DNA of 64,000 nucleotides from Gordonia alkanivorans NBRC 16433 (GCF_000225505.1 NZ_BACI01000033.1:62001-126000), one strand, 5' to 3'; counted from the first letter of the stretch, positions 17,318-26,146 are shown. Notes: generated from the letters alone by a model not told the origin. Translations and numbers: made by a program.

Positions 17318-18403
17318 GTGACCACTCTCCCGGATTCCACGCGTACGGCAGACAAGGCCGAATCGACCTCTGATCGTCGGATCAAGTCCTTCCGTCCGAT
17401 CCCGTCTCCCGACACCGTCCGCGCCGAACTGCCCCTGACCGCGCGTCGTGCGCTCGCCGTTGCCCGCGACCGTGACGAGATCGCCGACATCCTCGCCGGC
17501 CGCGACGACCGTCTTCTCGTGATCGCCGGACCGTGCTCGGTGCACGATCCGATCGCCGCGATCGACTACGCACGGCGTCTGGCGCCGCTGGCCGAGGCCT
17601 ACGCCGATCGTCTGAAGATCGTCATGCGGGTCTACTTCGAGAAGCCGCGCACCACGGTCGGGTGGAAGGGTCTGATCAACGACCCCGGCATGGACAACAC
17701 CTTCGACGTCGAGCGCGGTCTGCGGACCGCCCGGTCGTTGCTGCTCGACATCATCGACCTCGGACTGCCCGTCGGCTGTGAGTTCCTCGAACCGACCAGC
17801 CCGCAGTACATCGCCGACGCCGTCGCGTGGGGCGCCATCGGCGCCCGCACCACCGAGTCGCAGGTGCACCGCCAGCTCGCGTCGGGCCTGTCGATGCCGA
17901 TCGGCTTCAAGAACGGCACCGACGGAAACGTCCAGGTCGCCATCGACGGTGTGAAAGCCGCTGCGGCTGAACATGTCTTCTTCGGAGTCGACGACTTCGG
18001 CAACGGCGCGGTCGTCGAGACCGCGGGCAACGAGGACTGCCACATCATCCTGCGTGGCGGCACCCGCGGACCCAACTTCGACGCCGAGTCGATCGCGTCT
18101 GCGGCTGCGGCCCTGGACAAGGCCGGTCTGCCCGCACGCGTGATGATCGACTGCTCGCACGCCAACTCCGGTAAGGACCACATCCGCCAGGCGGAGGTCG
18201 CGACCGAGATCGCGGCGATCCTGCGTGCCACTCGCGAGGCCGGCGAGGCGTCGAACATCAGCGGCGTCATGCTGGAGAGCTTCCTCGAGCCCGGCGCGCA
18301 GTCGACCGACGCCACCCCGCTGGTCTACGGCAAGTCCGTCACCGACAAGTGCATGGGCTGGGAGGCCAGCGCCACCGTCCTCGACGCGCTCGCGCGCGCC
18401 TGA
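17318..18403 (+). CDS. aroF: 3-Deoxy-7-phosphoheptulonate (DAHP) synthase, class I
   Basis: The enzyme joins phosphoenolpyruvate and erythrose 4-phosphate in the first step of the shikimate pathway. The 361-residue protein is of the E. coli AroF/G/H type, with GPCSVHD at residues 71-77, VYFEKPRTTVGWKG and DCSHANSGKDH. The latter carry PLP-independent active-site and metal-binding residues (Cys, His, Glu). M. tuberculosis uses a type II enzyme, so this gene marks a difference from that lineage. The start is GTG 17318 after CGAAAGG. The upstream leader peptide and terminator indicate attenuation by aromatic amino acids. The symbol could equally be aroG. Confidence 0.92.
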   Translation: MTTLPDSTRTADKAESTSDRRIKSFRPIPSPDTVRAELPLTARRALAVARDRDEIADILAGRDDRLLVIAGPCSVHDPIAAIDYARRLAPLAEAYADRLKIVMRVYFEKPRTTVGWKGLINDPGMDNTFDVERGLRTARSLLLDIIDLGLPVGCEFLEPTSPQYIADAVAWGAIGARTTESQVHRQLASGLSMPIGFKNGTDGNVQVAIDGVKAAAAEHVFFGVDDFGNGAVVETAGNEDCHIILRGGTRGPNFDAESIASAAAALDKAGLPARVMIDCSHANSGKDHIRQAEVATEIAAILRATREAGEASNISGVMLESFLEPGAQSTDATPLVYGKSVTDKCMGWEASATVLDALARA

Positions 18404-18444
18404 CCCTTCGATACGCCCCTCCGCAAGCTCCGGGGCTACTCAGG
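18404..18444. repeat. Dispersed actinobacterial repeat with small hairpin
   Basis: The stretch CCCTTCGATACGCCCCTCCG (first 20 bases) through CTCCGGGGCTACTCAGGG contains a GCCCC/GGGGC hairpin. I recognise its style from intergenic repeats in many actinobacteria. It fills the gap between the convergent DAHP synthase and phoD genes and overlaps the phoD stop, so it may also act as a terminator. Only this copy was noticed here. Confidence 0.55.
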
Positions 18445-20074
18445 GAGCGGATTGGCCTACGTCGACTTCGGGAGAGGCGTCGGGAATCGTGACGACGGCG
18501 CGTCGTCGCAATGAGCCGCGTGGTGACCGCACCGATGGCGCCACGCGGAACTCGGCCTCCCAGCGGTCGCGGTACACGCGATTGAGCAGGTAGCCGCGCT
18601 GGGAGTTGCCGAACCGCACGTGCGGCGAGGCGGCCTTCAATGCGCGGTCGCCGTCGTCGCTGTCCTCGCCGTCGCCGCCGGAGGTGATCGACGTCGTGGC
18701 TAGTTCGATTCCGCGGGTGGGGGAGTCGTCGACGTAGTCGGCCCGTAGGTCGGCGACGACACTCCGGTGGATGTCGCCGGCGAGGGAGACGAGGTTGTGT
18801 ACGCCGCGGCGTGCCGCCCCGTCTAGGACGCGTCGTCGCGATGCCTCGTAGCCGCTCCACCCGTCCATGCTGACCGCCCGCGACCCGCCGCGCGCGAGGT
18901 CGGCCATCGGGACCTGCTGGGCGAGGACATCCCATCGGGCGTTACTCGACGCCAGGCCGTCGAGTAGCCAGCGTTCCTGCGCGTCACCGAGGATCGTCCG
19001 GGACGGATCCGCGGTGCGGGCGTTCTGCGGGGAGTCGTTGTCCCCGTTGGCCTGATCGTCGCGGTGGCTGCGGGTGTCGAGGACGTTGATCTCCGCGAGG
19101 TCGCCGAAGGCGAGACGCCGATGAGCGCGGATGACGGTGCCGTCGGGTCGTGCGGTGGTCCGCACCGGGGTGTTCTCCCACCATGCCCGCAATGCACTGG
19201 CGCGCCGGAGAGCGAACTGCGACATGGTGGTCTCATCCTCGGGAATCGTTGCGGCCCAGTTGTTGTCGACCTCATGGTCGTCGAAGGAGATCACGAACGG
19301 CGACATCGCGTGGGCCTGTTGCAGGTCAGGGTCGGACTTGTAGAGCGCGTACCGCTCCCGATAGTCGTCGAGGCCGACTGCCTCGTGGGTCGCCGATGCC
19401 GGCCGGGTCGCGCCGCGGCGGGCGTCGAGCGGGATCGGCTTCTCGTAGATGTAGTCGCCGAGGTGCAGCACCAGATCCGGTGCGTGCGCCGCCATGTCGG
19501 CGAAAGCGTGGTAGTAGCCGTCAGCCCAGTTCTGGCACGACGCCACGGCGATCGACAGCGCACCCGGCCGGGCGGTCGGGGCCGGCGCGGTGCGGGTCCG
19601 GCCGATCGGCGAGATCTCGCCGAGTGCCCGGAAGCGGTAGAAGTGGTCGGCGGCCGGGGCGAGTCCGCGCACATCGACGTGGATGCTGTGGCCCCATTCC
19701 GGCGTCGCGTGGGCGGTCCCCCGGCGCACGACACGCGTCATCGATGCGTTTGTCGCGATCTCCCAGTCGACGCGGACCGGACGTGAACCCATCCCTCCTC
19801 CTGGGGCGAATGGGTTGCGCGCCAGTCGCGTCCACAACACGATGCCGTCCGGCAGGGGATCGCCGGAGGCGACGCCGAGCGCGAACAATGATCCGGACGA
19901 CCCCGGGGTGGGGGTCGCAGGTGGGGTGGCGCCGAGAAGCCCGGGGGTGAACGCGAGTCCCGTCACCAGTCCTGTTGCGGTGAGGAATCGTCGACGGGTG
20001 GCGCCGCTACGAAGAGTGAGGTCGGGGTCCACCCGTAGTGCGGCACCGGACGGACCACGATCAGTTCTCGTCAC
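18440..20074 (-). CDS. phoD: PhoD-family alkaline phosphatase (Tat-exported)
   Basis: The 544-residue protein is a secreted phosphodiesterase/phosphomonoesterase of the PhoD family. The twin-arginine motif TRRRFL lies at about residues 26-31 and is followed by a hydrophobic signal core. An N-terminal PhoD domain (SGDPLPDGIVLWTRL) precedes the metallophosphatase domain with ASCQNW, HLGDYIYE and FDDHEVDNNW as Fe/Ca ligands. Such enzymes scavenge phosphate under limitation; no PHO box was identified upstream. The C-terminus overlaps the dispersed repeat at 18404-18444. Confidence 0.93.
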   Translation of the reverse strand: MTRTDRGPSGAALRVDPDLTLRSGATRRRFLTATGLVTGLAFTPGLLGATPPATPTPGSSGSLFALGVASGDPLPDGIVLWTRLARNPFAPGGGMGSRPVRVDWEIATNASMTRVVRRGTAHATPEWGHSIHVDVRGLAPAADHFYRFRALGEISPIGRTRTAPAPTARPGALSIAVASCQNWADGYYHAFADMAAHAPDLVLHLGDYIYEKPIPLDARRGATRPASATHEAVGLDDYRERYALYKSDPDLQQAHAMSPFVISFDDHEVDNNWAATIPEDETTMSQFALRRASALRAWWENTPVRTTARPDGTVIRAHRRLAFGDLAEINVLDTRSHRDDQANGDNDSPQNARTADPSRTILGDAQERWLLDGLASSNARWDVLAQQVPMADLARGGSRAVSMDGWSGYEASRRRVLDGAARRGVHNLVSLAGDIHRSVVADLRADYVDDSPTRGIELATTSITSGGDGEDSDDGDRALKAASPHVRFGNSQRGYLLNRVYRDRWEAEFRVAPSVRSPRGSLRRRAVVTIPDASPEVDVGQSAP

Positions 20075-20299
20075 GGCCCCACCCGATCACCCACGGCTGA
20101 CCTCCACGGCACCGGCAGGAATCGGGCACATGATGTTCGGGTGAAGAAGGGTTTGTGTGCGCGGCACAGGCGGCGGTGGGTACCTGGTCCCTCAGGGGGA
20201 CGACGGTCGGCCCTACCGCCGGGCGCCGATCCGGGGTGGGATTACGAAGGGGGGGCCGCGGGGTTGGGGTCGCGGAGTGGTGGAGGGAGGCGAACCGAG

Positions 20300-20383
20300 A
20301 TGATGGACCAGATGATGCAGATGTGTCACCACATGACGATGTGGATGCACGGTATGGGCATGATGCCGCCGATGCACATGTGA
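20300..20383 (+). CDS. Methionine/histidine-rich mini-protein (27 residues)
   Basis: This short frame starts at ATG 20300, nine bases after a very strong ribosome site (GGAGGGAGG, 20282-20290), and stops at 20383. Of 27 residues, 13 are Met, four are His and one is Cys, in clusters such as MMQMCHHMTMWMH. This composition is typical of soft-metal (Cu(I)/Ag(I)) binding peptides. It sits alone between phoD and the hemolysin III gene. A GTCCC-N5-GGGAC inverted repeat lies upstream at 20187-20201. Metal binding is inference from composition; I know no named family. Confidence 0.6.
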   Translation: MMDQMMQMCHHMTMWMHGMGMMPPMHM

Positions 20384-20411
20384 ACCCTCGGTGCGGGTCG
20401 GCGAGCGGATA

Positions 20412-21086
20412 CTACCCCGCGACGACCAGCCAGGCGGCGGCGTAGTGGAGTAGTGCGGCGACCGCGGTGCAGAGGTGGAAGACCTCGTGGTGACCGAAGG
20501 TTCGCGGCCACGGGTTGGGCCAGCGCACCGCGTACAGGACTCCGCCGACGCTGTAGAGGACGCCGCCGAGGGCCAGCAGGATCATGATCAGGTAGCCGGT
20601 CTGTTCGACCAGCGCCGGGGCGACCACGACGATGACCCAGCCGAGCAGGATATAGAGCGTGACGCCCAGCCAGCGCGGGGCGCCCGGCCAGAGGATCTTC
20701 AGCAGCGAGCCGCCGAGCGCACCCGCCCACACGATGCCGAGCACCCACCAGCTCACCGGCGACGGCAGGCCGAGGGCGCAGAACGGTGTGTAAGTGCCGG
20801 CGATGAAGAGAAAGATCATCGCGTGGTCGGCTCGCTTCATCCGGATGCGGGCACGCGCCGTCTTCCACGGGATGCGGTGATAGGTGGCGCTGACGGTGAA
20901 GAGTCCGACGACGGTGATCGCATAGATCCCACACGTCAGCGCGGCGACGGCGCCGTCGAGGATCGCGGCCCCGATGACCAGCGCGAGACCGGCGACCGCT
21001 GCCACATAGGCGGAGTAGTGGTGGATCACGCCGCGCAGGCGTGGTCGATCGGCCACGTCCGGGGGCGGGCTCGACAGTGTGTTCAC
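20412..21086 (-). CDS. Hemolysin III / PAQR-family membrane protein (Rv1085c-like)
   Basis: The 224-residue protein has seven predicted helices and the PAQR/YqfA metal motifs SATYHR, KRADHAMIFLFIAGTYTP and GHHEVFHLC. Bacterial members are membrane proteins of unclear function; the haemolysin name is historical. It starts with GTG 21086, one base downstream of a 20-base near-palindrome that probably overlaps its promoter. It is divergent from the prenyl transferase gene, as in M. tuberculosis. Confidence 0.9.
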   Translation of the reverse strand: MNTLSSPPPDVADRPRLRGVIHHYSAYVAAVAGLALVIGAAILDGAVAALTCGIYAITVVGLFTVSATYHRIPWKTARARIRMKRADHAMIFLFIAGTYTPFCALGLPSPVSWWVLGIVWAGALGGSLLKILWPGAPRWLGVTLYILLGWVIVVVAPALVEQTGYLIMILLALGGVLYSVGGVLYAVRWPNPWPRTFGHHEVFHLCTAVAALLHYAAAWLVVAG

Positions 21087-21087
21087 A

Positions 21088-21107
21088 AACCTACGGTACC
21101 GTAAGTT
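21088..21107. promoter_or_regulatory. Candidate operator, 20-base near-palindrome
   Basis: AACCTACGGTACCGTAAGTT is a perfect palindrome except for one position, with a 12-bp perfect core TACGGTACCGTA. It lies directly upstream of the hemolysin III start and in the divergent promoter region. TetR-type regulators commonly bind sites of this form; the regulator is unknown. Confidence 0.5.
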
Positions 21108-21200
21108 ACTCGACTGTAGGGAGGCTCGCGGAGGTCGGCGGGGTCATTCTGCTCGCATCGCGGCGCGTAAGGTGTCCCACGTGACACGAGGCCGCGAAGG

Positions 21201-21983
21201 ATGAAGCTGCTGCCGGATCGGGTGCGCCGTCCAGCTCTCACCATCTACGAACGTCGACTCATCCAACTCCTCGACACCCAGCGCCTACCGCGGCATGTCG
21301 CGATCATCTGCGACGGCAATCGTCGCTGGGCGCGCGAGGCGGGATTCGACGACGTCAGTCACGGACACCGCGTGGGTGCCCAGCGCATCGCCGACATGCT
21401 CGGCTGGTGCGCGGGCCTGGGCATCGAGGCCGTCACCATCTATCTCCTCTCCACCGAGAACCTGAACCGCTCGTCGGACGAGCTCGACGCTCTGCTCGAG
21501 ATCGTGCCCGACATCGTCGACGAGATCTCCTCGCCCGACGGCGACTGGTGCATCCGCATCGTCGGCACCCTCGACGCCCTGCCCGAGGCCGTCGCCGGGC
21601 GCCTGCGGGTCGCGGCCGAGCGCACCAGCGAACGAGACGGCATGAACGTCAACGTCGCCGTCGGGTACGGCGGACGGCAGGAGATCGTCGACGCGGTGCG
21701 GGCGTTGCTCGACGAGAAGCGTGCCGCCGGCGCCACTGCCGAGGAGATGATCGAGGCGGTCACCGTCGAGGCGATCGACGCCAACCTCTACACCAAGGGG
21801 CAGCCCGATCCCGACCTCGTGATCCGGACCTCCGGAGAACAGCGGCTGTCGGGATTCTTGCTGTGGCAGAGCGCCTACTCGGAGATCTGGTTCACCGACG
21901 CGTACTGGCCGGAGTTCCGCCGGGTCGACTTCCTGCGCGCGCTACGGGACTACTCGGCGCGCAGCAGGCGATTCGGCAAGTAG
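21201..21983 (+). CDS. uppS: Short-chain cis-prenyl transferase (Rv1086-like)
   Basis: The 260-residue cis-prenyl transferase carries AIICDGNRRWA (catalytic D38), STENLNRS, and RTSGEQRLSGFLLWQSAYSE in the C-terminal half. It matches the M. tuberculosis Rv1086 type, which makes Z,E-farnesyl diphosphate for decaprenyl phosphate synthesis, rather than the long-chain Rv2361c enzyme. The N-terminus lines up with Rv1086 from memory. GAAGG immediately precedes ATG 21201, giving very short spacing. Its last 42 bases overlap the convergent PdxR-type gene. Confidence 0.92.
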   Translation: MKLLPDRVRRPALTIYERRLIQLLDTQRLPRHVAIICDGNRRWAREAGFDDVSHGHRVGAQRIADMLGWCAGLGIEAVTIYLLSTENLNRSSDELDALLEIVPDIVDEISSPDGDWCIRIVGTLDALPEAVAGRLRVAAERTSERDGMNVNVAVGYGGRQEIVDAVRALLDEKRAAGATAEEMIEAVTVEAIDANLYTKGQPDPDLVIRTSGEQRLSGFLLWQSAYSEIWFTDAYWPEFRRVDFLRALRDYSARSRRFGK

Positions 21984-23444
21984 GTCGCGAAGGGCCTGCA
22001 GGTCGGCGGTGAAGGTCGACGCCGCAGGCGTACCGAACCCGACGACCAGACCGCCGTGCGGCAGGGGGTCGGCGTCCGGGTGACGGAACAGCGACAGTCC
22101 GACGAGCCCGATCCCTCGCCTGAACGCTTCGTGAACGAGTGCACCCTCGTCCGCGTGGTCGACGGGTATGACGGCATGCAGTCCGGCGGCGATGCCGGGT
22201 AGACCCAGACCGCACGCGGTGACGGCCTCGACGAGTGCGTCGCGGCGCTGTCGATACACCTGCCGGCTGCGGCGGATGTGTCGGTCGTACGCGCCGGAGT
22301 CGATCAGGTCGGCGAGGATCAGCTGGTCGACGATGCTCGCGTCGCCTTCTCGTACTCCCTTGGCGTTCATCACGACATCCATCAGATGAGGTGGCAGTGC
22401 GAGCCACCCGGCGCGCACGGCGGGGGAGAGGCTCTTGGACATCGAACCGGCGTGGATCACCACATCCGGGCCGAGTGCCTGCAGTGCACCGACCGGGTCG
22501 CGGTCGTAGCGGAACTCGCCGTCGTAGTCGTCCTCGACGATGACCGCGCCGGTGCGCCGAGCCCACTCGATCACCTGCATGCGTCGCGCCGGGGACAGTG
22601 GGACCCCGGTCGGGAACTGGTGGCTCGGGGACAGCAGGACCGCCGCGGCGCCACTGCGTTCGAGGTCGTCGATCACCATCCCCTCGTCGTCGACGGCGAT
22701 CGGGACCACTCTGGTGCCGCCCCGTACGACTGCCTGCCAATGGAAGGGCAGGCCGTGACCCTCGACGGCGAGGACGTCGCCGAAGACAGTGCGTGACAAC
22801 AGTTCCAATGCGGACTGGACCGCGGTGCCGAGCACGATCAGGTCGGCGGTGGTCCGGACGCCGCGCGTCCGGCTCAGGTACCCGCTGAGGGCGCGACGCA
22901 GTTCGGCCCGGCCCTGAGGGTGGGTCGGTGCAAACACCTCGTCCCCGGCACCGGTGAGAACCCGACGGGTTGCGCGAATCCAGTCGGTTCGCGGGAACAT
23001 TCCCGCGCATGGTTGTCCGAGCGAGAAGTCGTGCGGGAAGCGGAAAGGCGAAGGCGTCGAGGGGCGTTCATCGGCTTTCCGGTTGCTCGCGGTCTCGGGA
23101 TGTGCCGCGCCGTCGGCCACGCGTGTGGCGGAACCCTGGCGGGCGGTCAGCCAACCCTCCGCGATCAACTCCTGATACACGGCCGACACCGTGCCGCGGG
23201 CGAGGCCGAGGTCGGCGGCCAGCGAACGGTACGGCGGCAGTGCGGTTCCGGCGGGCAGGCGGCCGTCAAGGATGGCCGATCGCAGGGCCTCCGTGAGCGT
23301 TCGGCGCAGCGTCGCGCCGCGACCGCGTGCGCTGGCCCCCGGGTCCGGTTGCAGGTCGAGAAACAGATCGGCGCCGAGGCGCGCAGCCACCTCCGCCCAC
23401 GGGTCGGTGGCGGTCGCGCTCGGATTGACCCTGTTTTCTTCCAT
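21942..23444 (-). CDS. pdxR: MocR/PdxR-type GntR regulator with aminotransferase domain
   Basis: The 500-residue protein fuses a GntR winged helix (residues about 45-110, with LPPYRSLAADLGLARGTVSAVYQEL) to a class I aminotransferase-like domain. The PLP lysine is K337 in GSMSKSLSP and EDDYDGEFRYD precedes it. PdxR-type proteins sense PLP and regulate vitamin B6 or amine metabolism. It is divergent from a small redox operon (23542-24821), its probable target. A GTGC-N7-GCAC repeat lies in the 97-base intergenic region. It overlaps uppS tail to tail. Confidence 0.9.
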   Translation of the reverse strand: MEENRVNPSATATDPWAEVAARLGADLFLDLQPDPGASARGRGATLRRTLTEALRSAILDGRLPAGTALPPYRSLAADLGLARGTVSAVYQELIAEGWLTARQGSATRVADGAAHPETASNRKADERPSTPSPFRFPHDFSLGQPCAGMFPRTDWIRATRRVLTGAGDEVFAPTHPQGRAELRRALSGYLSRTRGVRTTADLIVLGTAVQSALELLSRTVFGDVLAVEGHGLPFHWQAVVRGGTRVVPIAVDDEGMVIDDLERSGAAAVLLSPSHQFPTGVPLSPARRMQVIEWARRTGAVIVEDDYDGEFRYDRDPVGALQALGPDVVIHAGSMSKSLSPAVRAGWLALPPHLMDVVMNAKGVREGDASIVDQLILADLIDSGAYDRHIRRSRQVYRQRRDALVEAVTACGLGLPGIAAGLHAVIPVDHADEGALVHEAFRRGIGLVGLSLFRHPDADPLPHGGLVVGFGTPAASTFTADLQALRDLLAESPAARRVVP

Positions 23445-23541
23445 CGGATTGGACCACTTTCTTGTGCTAATCCCGCACTAGCCTAAGTCCTGAAACCGAA
23501 GAACAGACAAGAGGCCGACGATGTCGGTGAGGAGGGGCGAG

Positions 23542-24336
23542 ATGAAGATCGTGGTGATCGGGGCAAGCGGGGTACTGGGGAGCCGGGTGGCGGACCTGCT
23601 CGCCGAGCGCGGCAACGAGGTGGTGCGGGCGAACCGAGGCGCCGGGGTCGACGCCTACACCGGGGAGGGGCTGGCCCGGGCGATGTCCGGTGCCGATGTC
23701 GTGGTCGACTGCCTCAGTGTCGAGACGCTGAGCGCGAAGAAGGCCGTCGACTTCTTCCGGACGACGGCGCGCAACATCGGGCGAGCGGCGACCGCAGCCG
23801 CGGTCGGGCACGTCGTCTGCGTCTCGATCGTCAACGCGGACGATCCGACGGTGAACGCGAAATTCGGTTACTACCAGGGCAAGGCGGCTCAGGAAGCCGC
23901 CTACCGCGATGTCGTCGACCCGGCGACGCTGACCATCCTGGCGTCGGTGCAGTGGTTCGAACTCGCCGAACAGATGATGGGACGAATGGCTGTCGGTCCC
24001 GTCGCGATCGTGCCGAAGATGCGGTGTCGCCCCGCGGCCGCCGAGGACGTGGCGAAGGTGGTCGCGGACACCGCCACGGCGGGTCCGGTGACCGCCGACG
24101 CCGGCGGTGTTCGCAAGATCGAGGTCGCCGGGCCCGCCGAGATGAACCTCGTCGACGTGGCGAAAGCCGTTGCGGCGCAGCGAGGATCGCCGCGCTGGAT
24201 CATCGGGGCGGCCGTAGGCGGATCGGCGATCCGAGGCGGGGGACTCGTGCCCGCGAATCCGGACGTGATCACCCCGACCACGCTCGAACAATGGCTCGCC
24301 CAGCGTTCCGGCGCGCACGCGGGTAGTGCGAGATGA
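23542..24336 (+). CDS. NAD(P)-binding NmrA/SDR-like protein
   Basis: The protein of about 264 residues begins MKIVVIGASGVLGSRVADLL, a Rossmann glycine motif close to the N-terminus, and resembles atypical short-chain dehydrogenases or NAD(P)H-binding sensors. I chose ATG 23542 because AGGAGG sits six bases before it; ATG 23521 would add seven residues ahead of the Rossmann strand. It is divergent from the PdxR gene and overlaps the next gene by ATGA. The substrate is unknown. Confidence 0.82.
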   Translation: MKIVVIGASGVLGSRVADLLAERGNEVVRANRGAGVDAYTGEGLARAMSGADVVVDCLSVETLSAKKAVDFFRTTARNIGRAATAAAVGHVVCVSIVNADDPTVNAKFGYYQGKAAQEAAYRDVVDPATLTILASVQWFELAEQMMGRMAVGPVAIVPKMRCRPAAAEDVAKVVADTATAGPVTADAGGVRKIEVAGPAEMNLVDVAKAVAAQRGSPRWIIGAAVGGSAIRGGGLVPANPDVITPTTLEQWLAQRSGAHAGSAR

Positions 24337-24821
24337 GCGTGCGCCCGCGCCCGTCGACACGCATGTGGATCCCGCAGGACAATCCCGCCGTCTACAAGGC
24401 GCTCGTCGCGCTGCAGCGGGCGTCGTCGGCGGGTGTCGACGTCGAGATCGGCGAGCTGATCTCGATGCGGGTGTCGCAGCTGAACGGTTGTGCGTACTGC
24501 CTGCACATGCATGCCGGGGACGCGCTGGCCGCACAGATCGACCCGCACAAGCTGCTGATGCTCGCCACGTGGCGTGAGGCGGGGTCGCTGTTCTCGTCAC
24601 GGGAGCGGGCGGTCCTCGCGCTCGCGGAACAACTCACGCGACTCGGCGAGGGTGGTGTCGACGACGCGGTGTTCGACGATGTACGAACATGTTTCGACGC
24701 GGCCACCACCGGCCAGCTGGTCGCGGCGATCGTGATGATCAACGCCTGGAACCGGATCGCCGTTGCCGGTGGGTACCCCGCGGGCCTGGACGAACGGCGT
24801 GTGTCGCAGGCCGCCGGCTGA
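24333..24821 (+). CDS. Carboxymuconolactone decarboxylase / AhpD-like protein
   Basis: The 162-residue protein has the AhpD-type redox motif with C53 and C56 in NGCAYCLHMHA and H60 nearby, preceded by ELISMRVSQL. AhpD-like members reduce peroxidase partners or act as general alkylhydroperoxidases; others are decarboxylases lacking this CxxC. The dithiol favours a peroxidase-type role. It is translationally coupled to the upstream NAD(P)-binding gene by an ATGA overlap, so the pair may form an oxidative response unit under the PdxR regulator. Confidence 0.88.
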   Translation: MSVRPRPSTRMWIPQDNPAVYKALVALQRASSAGVDVEIGELISMRVSQLNGCAYCLHMHAGDALAAQIDPHKLLMLATWREAGSLFSSRERAVLALAEQLTRLGEGGVDDAVFDDVRTCFDAATTGQLVAAIVMINAWNRIAVAGGYPAGLDERRVSQAAG

Positions 24822-24911
24822 CCGCTGGTTGTCGCCGGCGGGTGTCCGCGGCGCTCCTCTCACCTCATCCGGCAGTGGGCTCATCATCCTGCGCTACGCG
24901 CATCAGCCGCG

Positions 24912-26075
24912 TTACACCATTGCGAACGGCGAGATCTCCATGCCGATCTCGAGAGAAGCGGCGATCTCCCGGATCTCGTCGTAATCGAAGACGACGTGGC
25001 CGGACAGGACGTCGACGTCTCGGCGCGCACGCTGCATCGGGTGGTCGAGGAAATGCACGCTTGCGCCCGATGCCTCGAGCAGGGTGCCGATCACCGCTCT
25101 CGATTCGTTCACGATCCGGGCCGCGGCGAGACGCGCCTGCGCACGCGTGCGGATGTCGACCGTCCCTCCGGCAGCGAGGATTTCGTCGATGGTCGCCGTG
25201 GTCTGCGCAAGCAGGCCCCGAAGAGCCTGTAGCCGGATTCGCGCGTCGCCCAGGCGAATCCGCGCTGCTGGCTTGTCCTTCTGCTTGACCATCTGGTAGG
25301 CGAGGACCCGTTCGGAGAGTCGTGCGGCGTACAGGTCGGCGACCCGCTCGGCCGTGCCCAGGGCGGGCATCGCGGCAAGCAGGGCGAGAGCGGGGACCAT
25401 CGGCCAGCGATACGAGTAGTTGTCGTGCAGGGTCGCGCCAGGTGTCCTGCCCGCGTAGAGATCTCGAACTCGGACGGTGCGGTGCGCCGGTACGAAGGCG
25501 TTCTCGACGACCACGTCGTTGGACCCGGTCGCCCGCATGCCGTCGGTGTGCCAGACGTCCTCCACCCGCGCGTCGTCGATCGGCAGGAGCGCGAGGACGG
25601 CGTCGGGTCGGTCGCCGGTGACGATGGCACCCACCATCACCCAGTTGGCCTCCATGATGCCGGTCGCCCAGGACCAGCGCCCGGACACGGAGAAACCGCC
25701 ATCCCGCGGCTCCGCGGTGCCGGTCGGTGCCAGAGGTGCCGGTGCGAGGTACGGGCGGTCGGCGAACGCCTCCTCCTGCGCCGCCTCGCTGAACAGTGCG
25801 GTGATCCAGCCGTGCAACGTATAGAAGCCCAGCGTCCAGGCGCTCGACGTGCAGCCGTGGGCCAGCCGCCGGACATGGTCGAGGATCTCGGGGAAGGGTG
25901 CCTCGAGTCCGCCGAACCTACTGGGGATCAACAGATCCAAGAGGCCGGAGTCGGTCGCGTCGCGGATGGTCTCGGCGGGCAGTTGCCGAAGTTCCTCCGC
26001 CCGGCCCGCGCGCTCGGCCAGGGAGGCGATGAATTCGTCGGTGATCAGCACCGTGCCGGATGTCGGGGTGTCCAC
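24912..26075 (-). CDS. Acyl-CoA dehydrogenase-fold flavin-dependent monooxygenase-like protein
   Basis: The protein of about 387 residues has the acyl-CoA dehydrogenase fold of the HsaA/DszC monooxygenase group: GLLDLLIPSRFGGLEAPFPE, SGRWSWATGIMEANWVMVGA, and a C-terminal domain ending DHPMQRARRDVDVLSGHVVFDY. These enzymes use reduced flavin from a partner reductase to oxygenate aromatic or heterocyclic substrates. GTG 26075 is preferred over ATG 26096, because the latter lies inside the CATAC-N6-GTATG operator and TATGTT could be its -10 box. The divergent TetR gene is the likely regulator. Confidence 0.83.
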   Translation of the reverse strand: MDTPTSGTVLITDEFIASLAERAGRAEELRQLPAETIRDATDSGLLDLLIPSRFGGLEAPFPEILDHVRRLAHGCTSSAWTLGFYTLHGWITALFSEAAQEEAFADRPYLAPAPLAPTGTAEPRDGGFSVSGRWSWATGIMEANWVMVGAIVTGDRPDAVLALLPIDDARVEDVWHTDGMRATGSNDVVVENAFVPAHRTVRVRDLYAGRTPGATLHDNYSYRWPMVPALALLAAMPALGTAERVADLYAARLSERVLAYQMVKQKDKPAARIRLGDARIRLQALRGLLAQTTATIDEILAAGGTVDIRTRAQARLAAARIVNESRAVIGTLLEASGASVHFLDHPMQRARRDVDVLSGHVVFDYDEIREIAASLEIGMEISPFAMV

Positions 26076-26089
26076 GGATCGGAACGTAA

Positions 26090-26105
26090 CATACAAAAAA
26101 GTATG
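26090..26105. promoter_or_regulatory. Candidate TetR operator
   Basis: CATACAAAAAAGTATG is an inverted repeat of five bases around an A6 spacer, an AT-rich island in GC-rich DNA. It is placed between the divergent monooxygenase-like and TetR genes and overlaps the monooxygenase promoter. Confidence 0.55.
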
Positions 26106-26146
26106 GGGTGTCTGGTTCGGGCCAGAACCGCGGTTAGGGTGAGGGA

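Noticed and set aside
23445..23520. Operator for the PdxR-type regulator (GTGC-N7-GCAC)
   Set aside because: The repeat is short and MocR sites are variable; it was noted in the gene entry but not called as a site.
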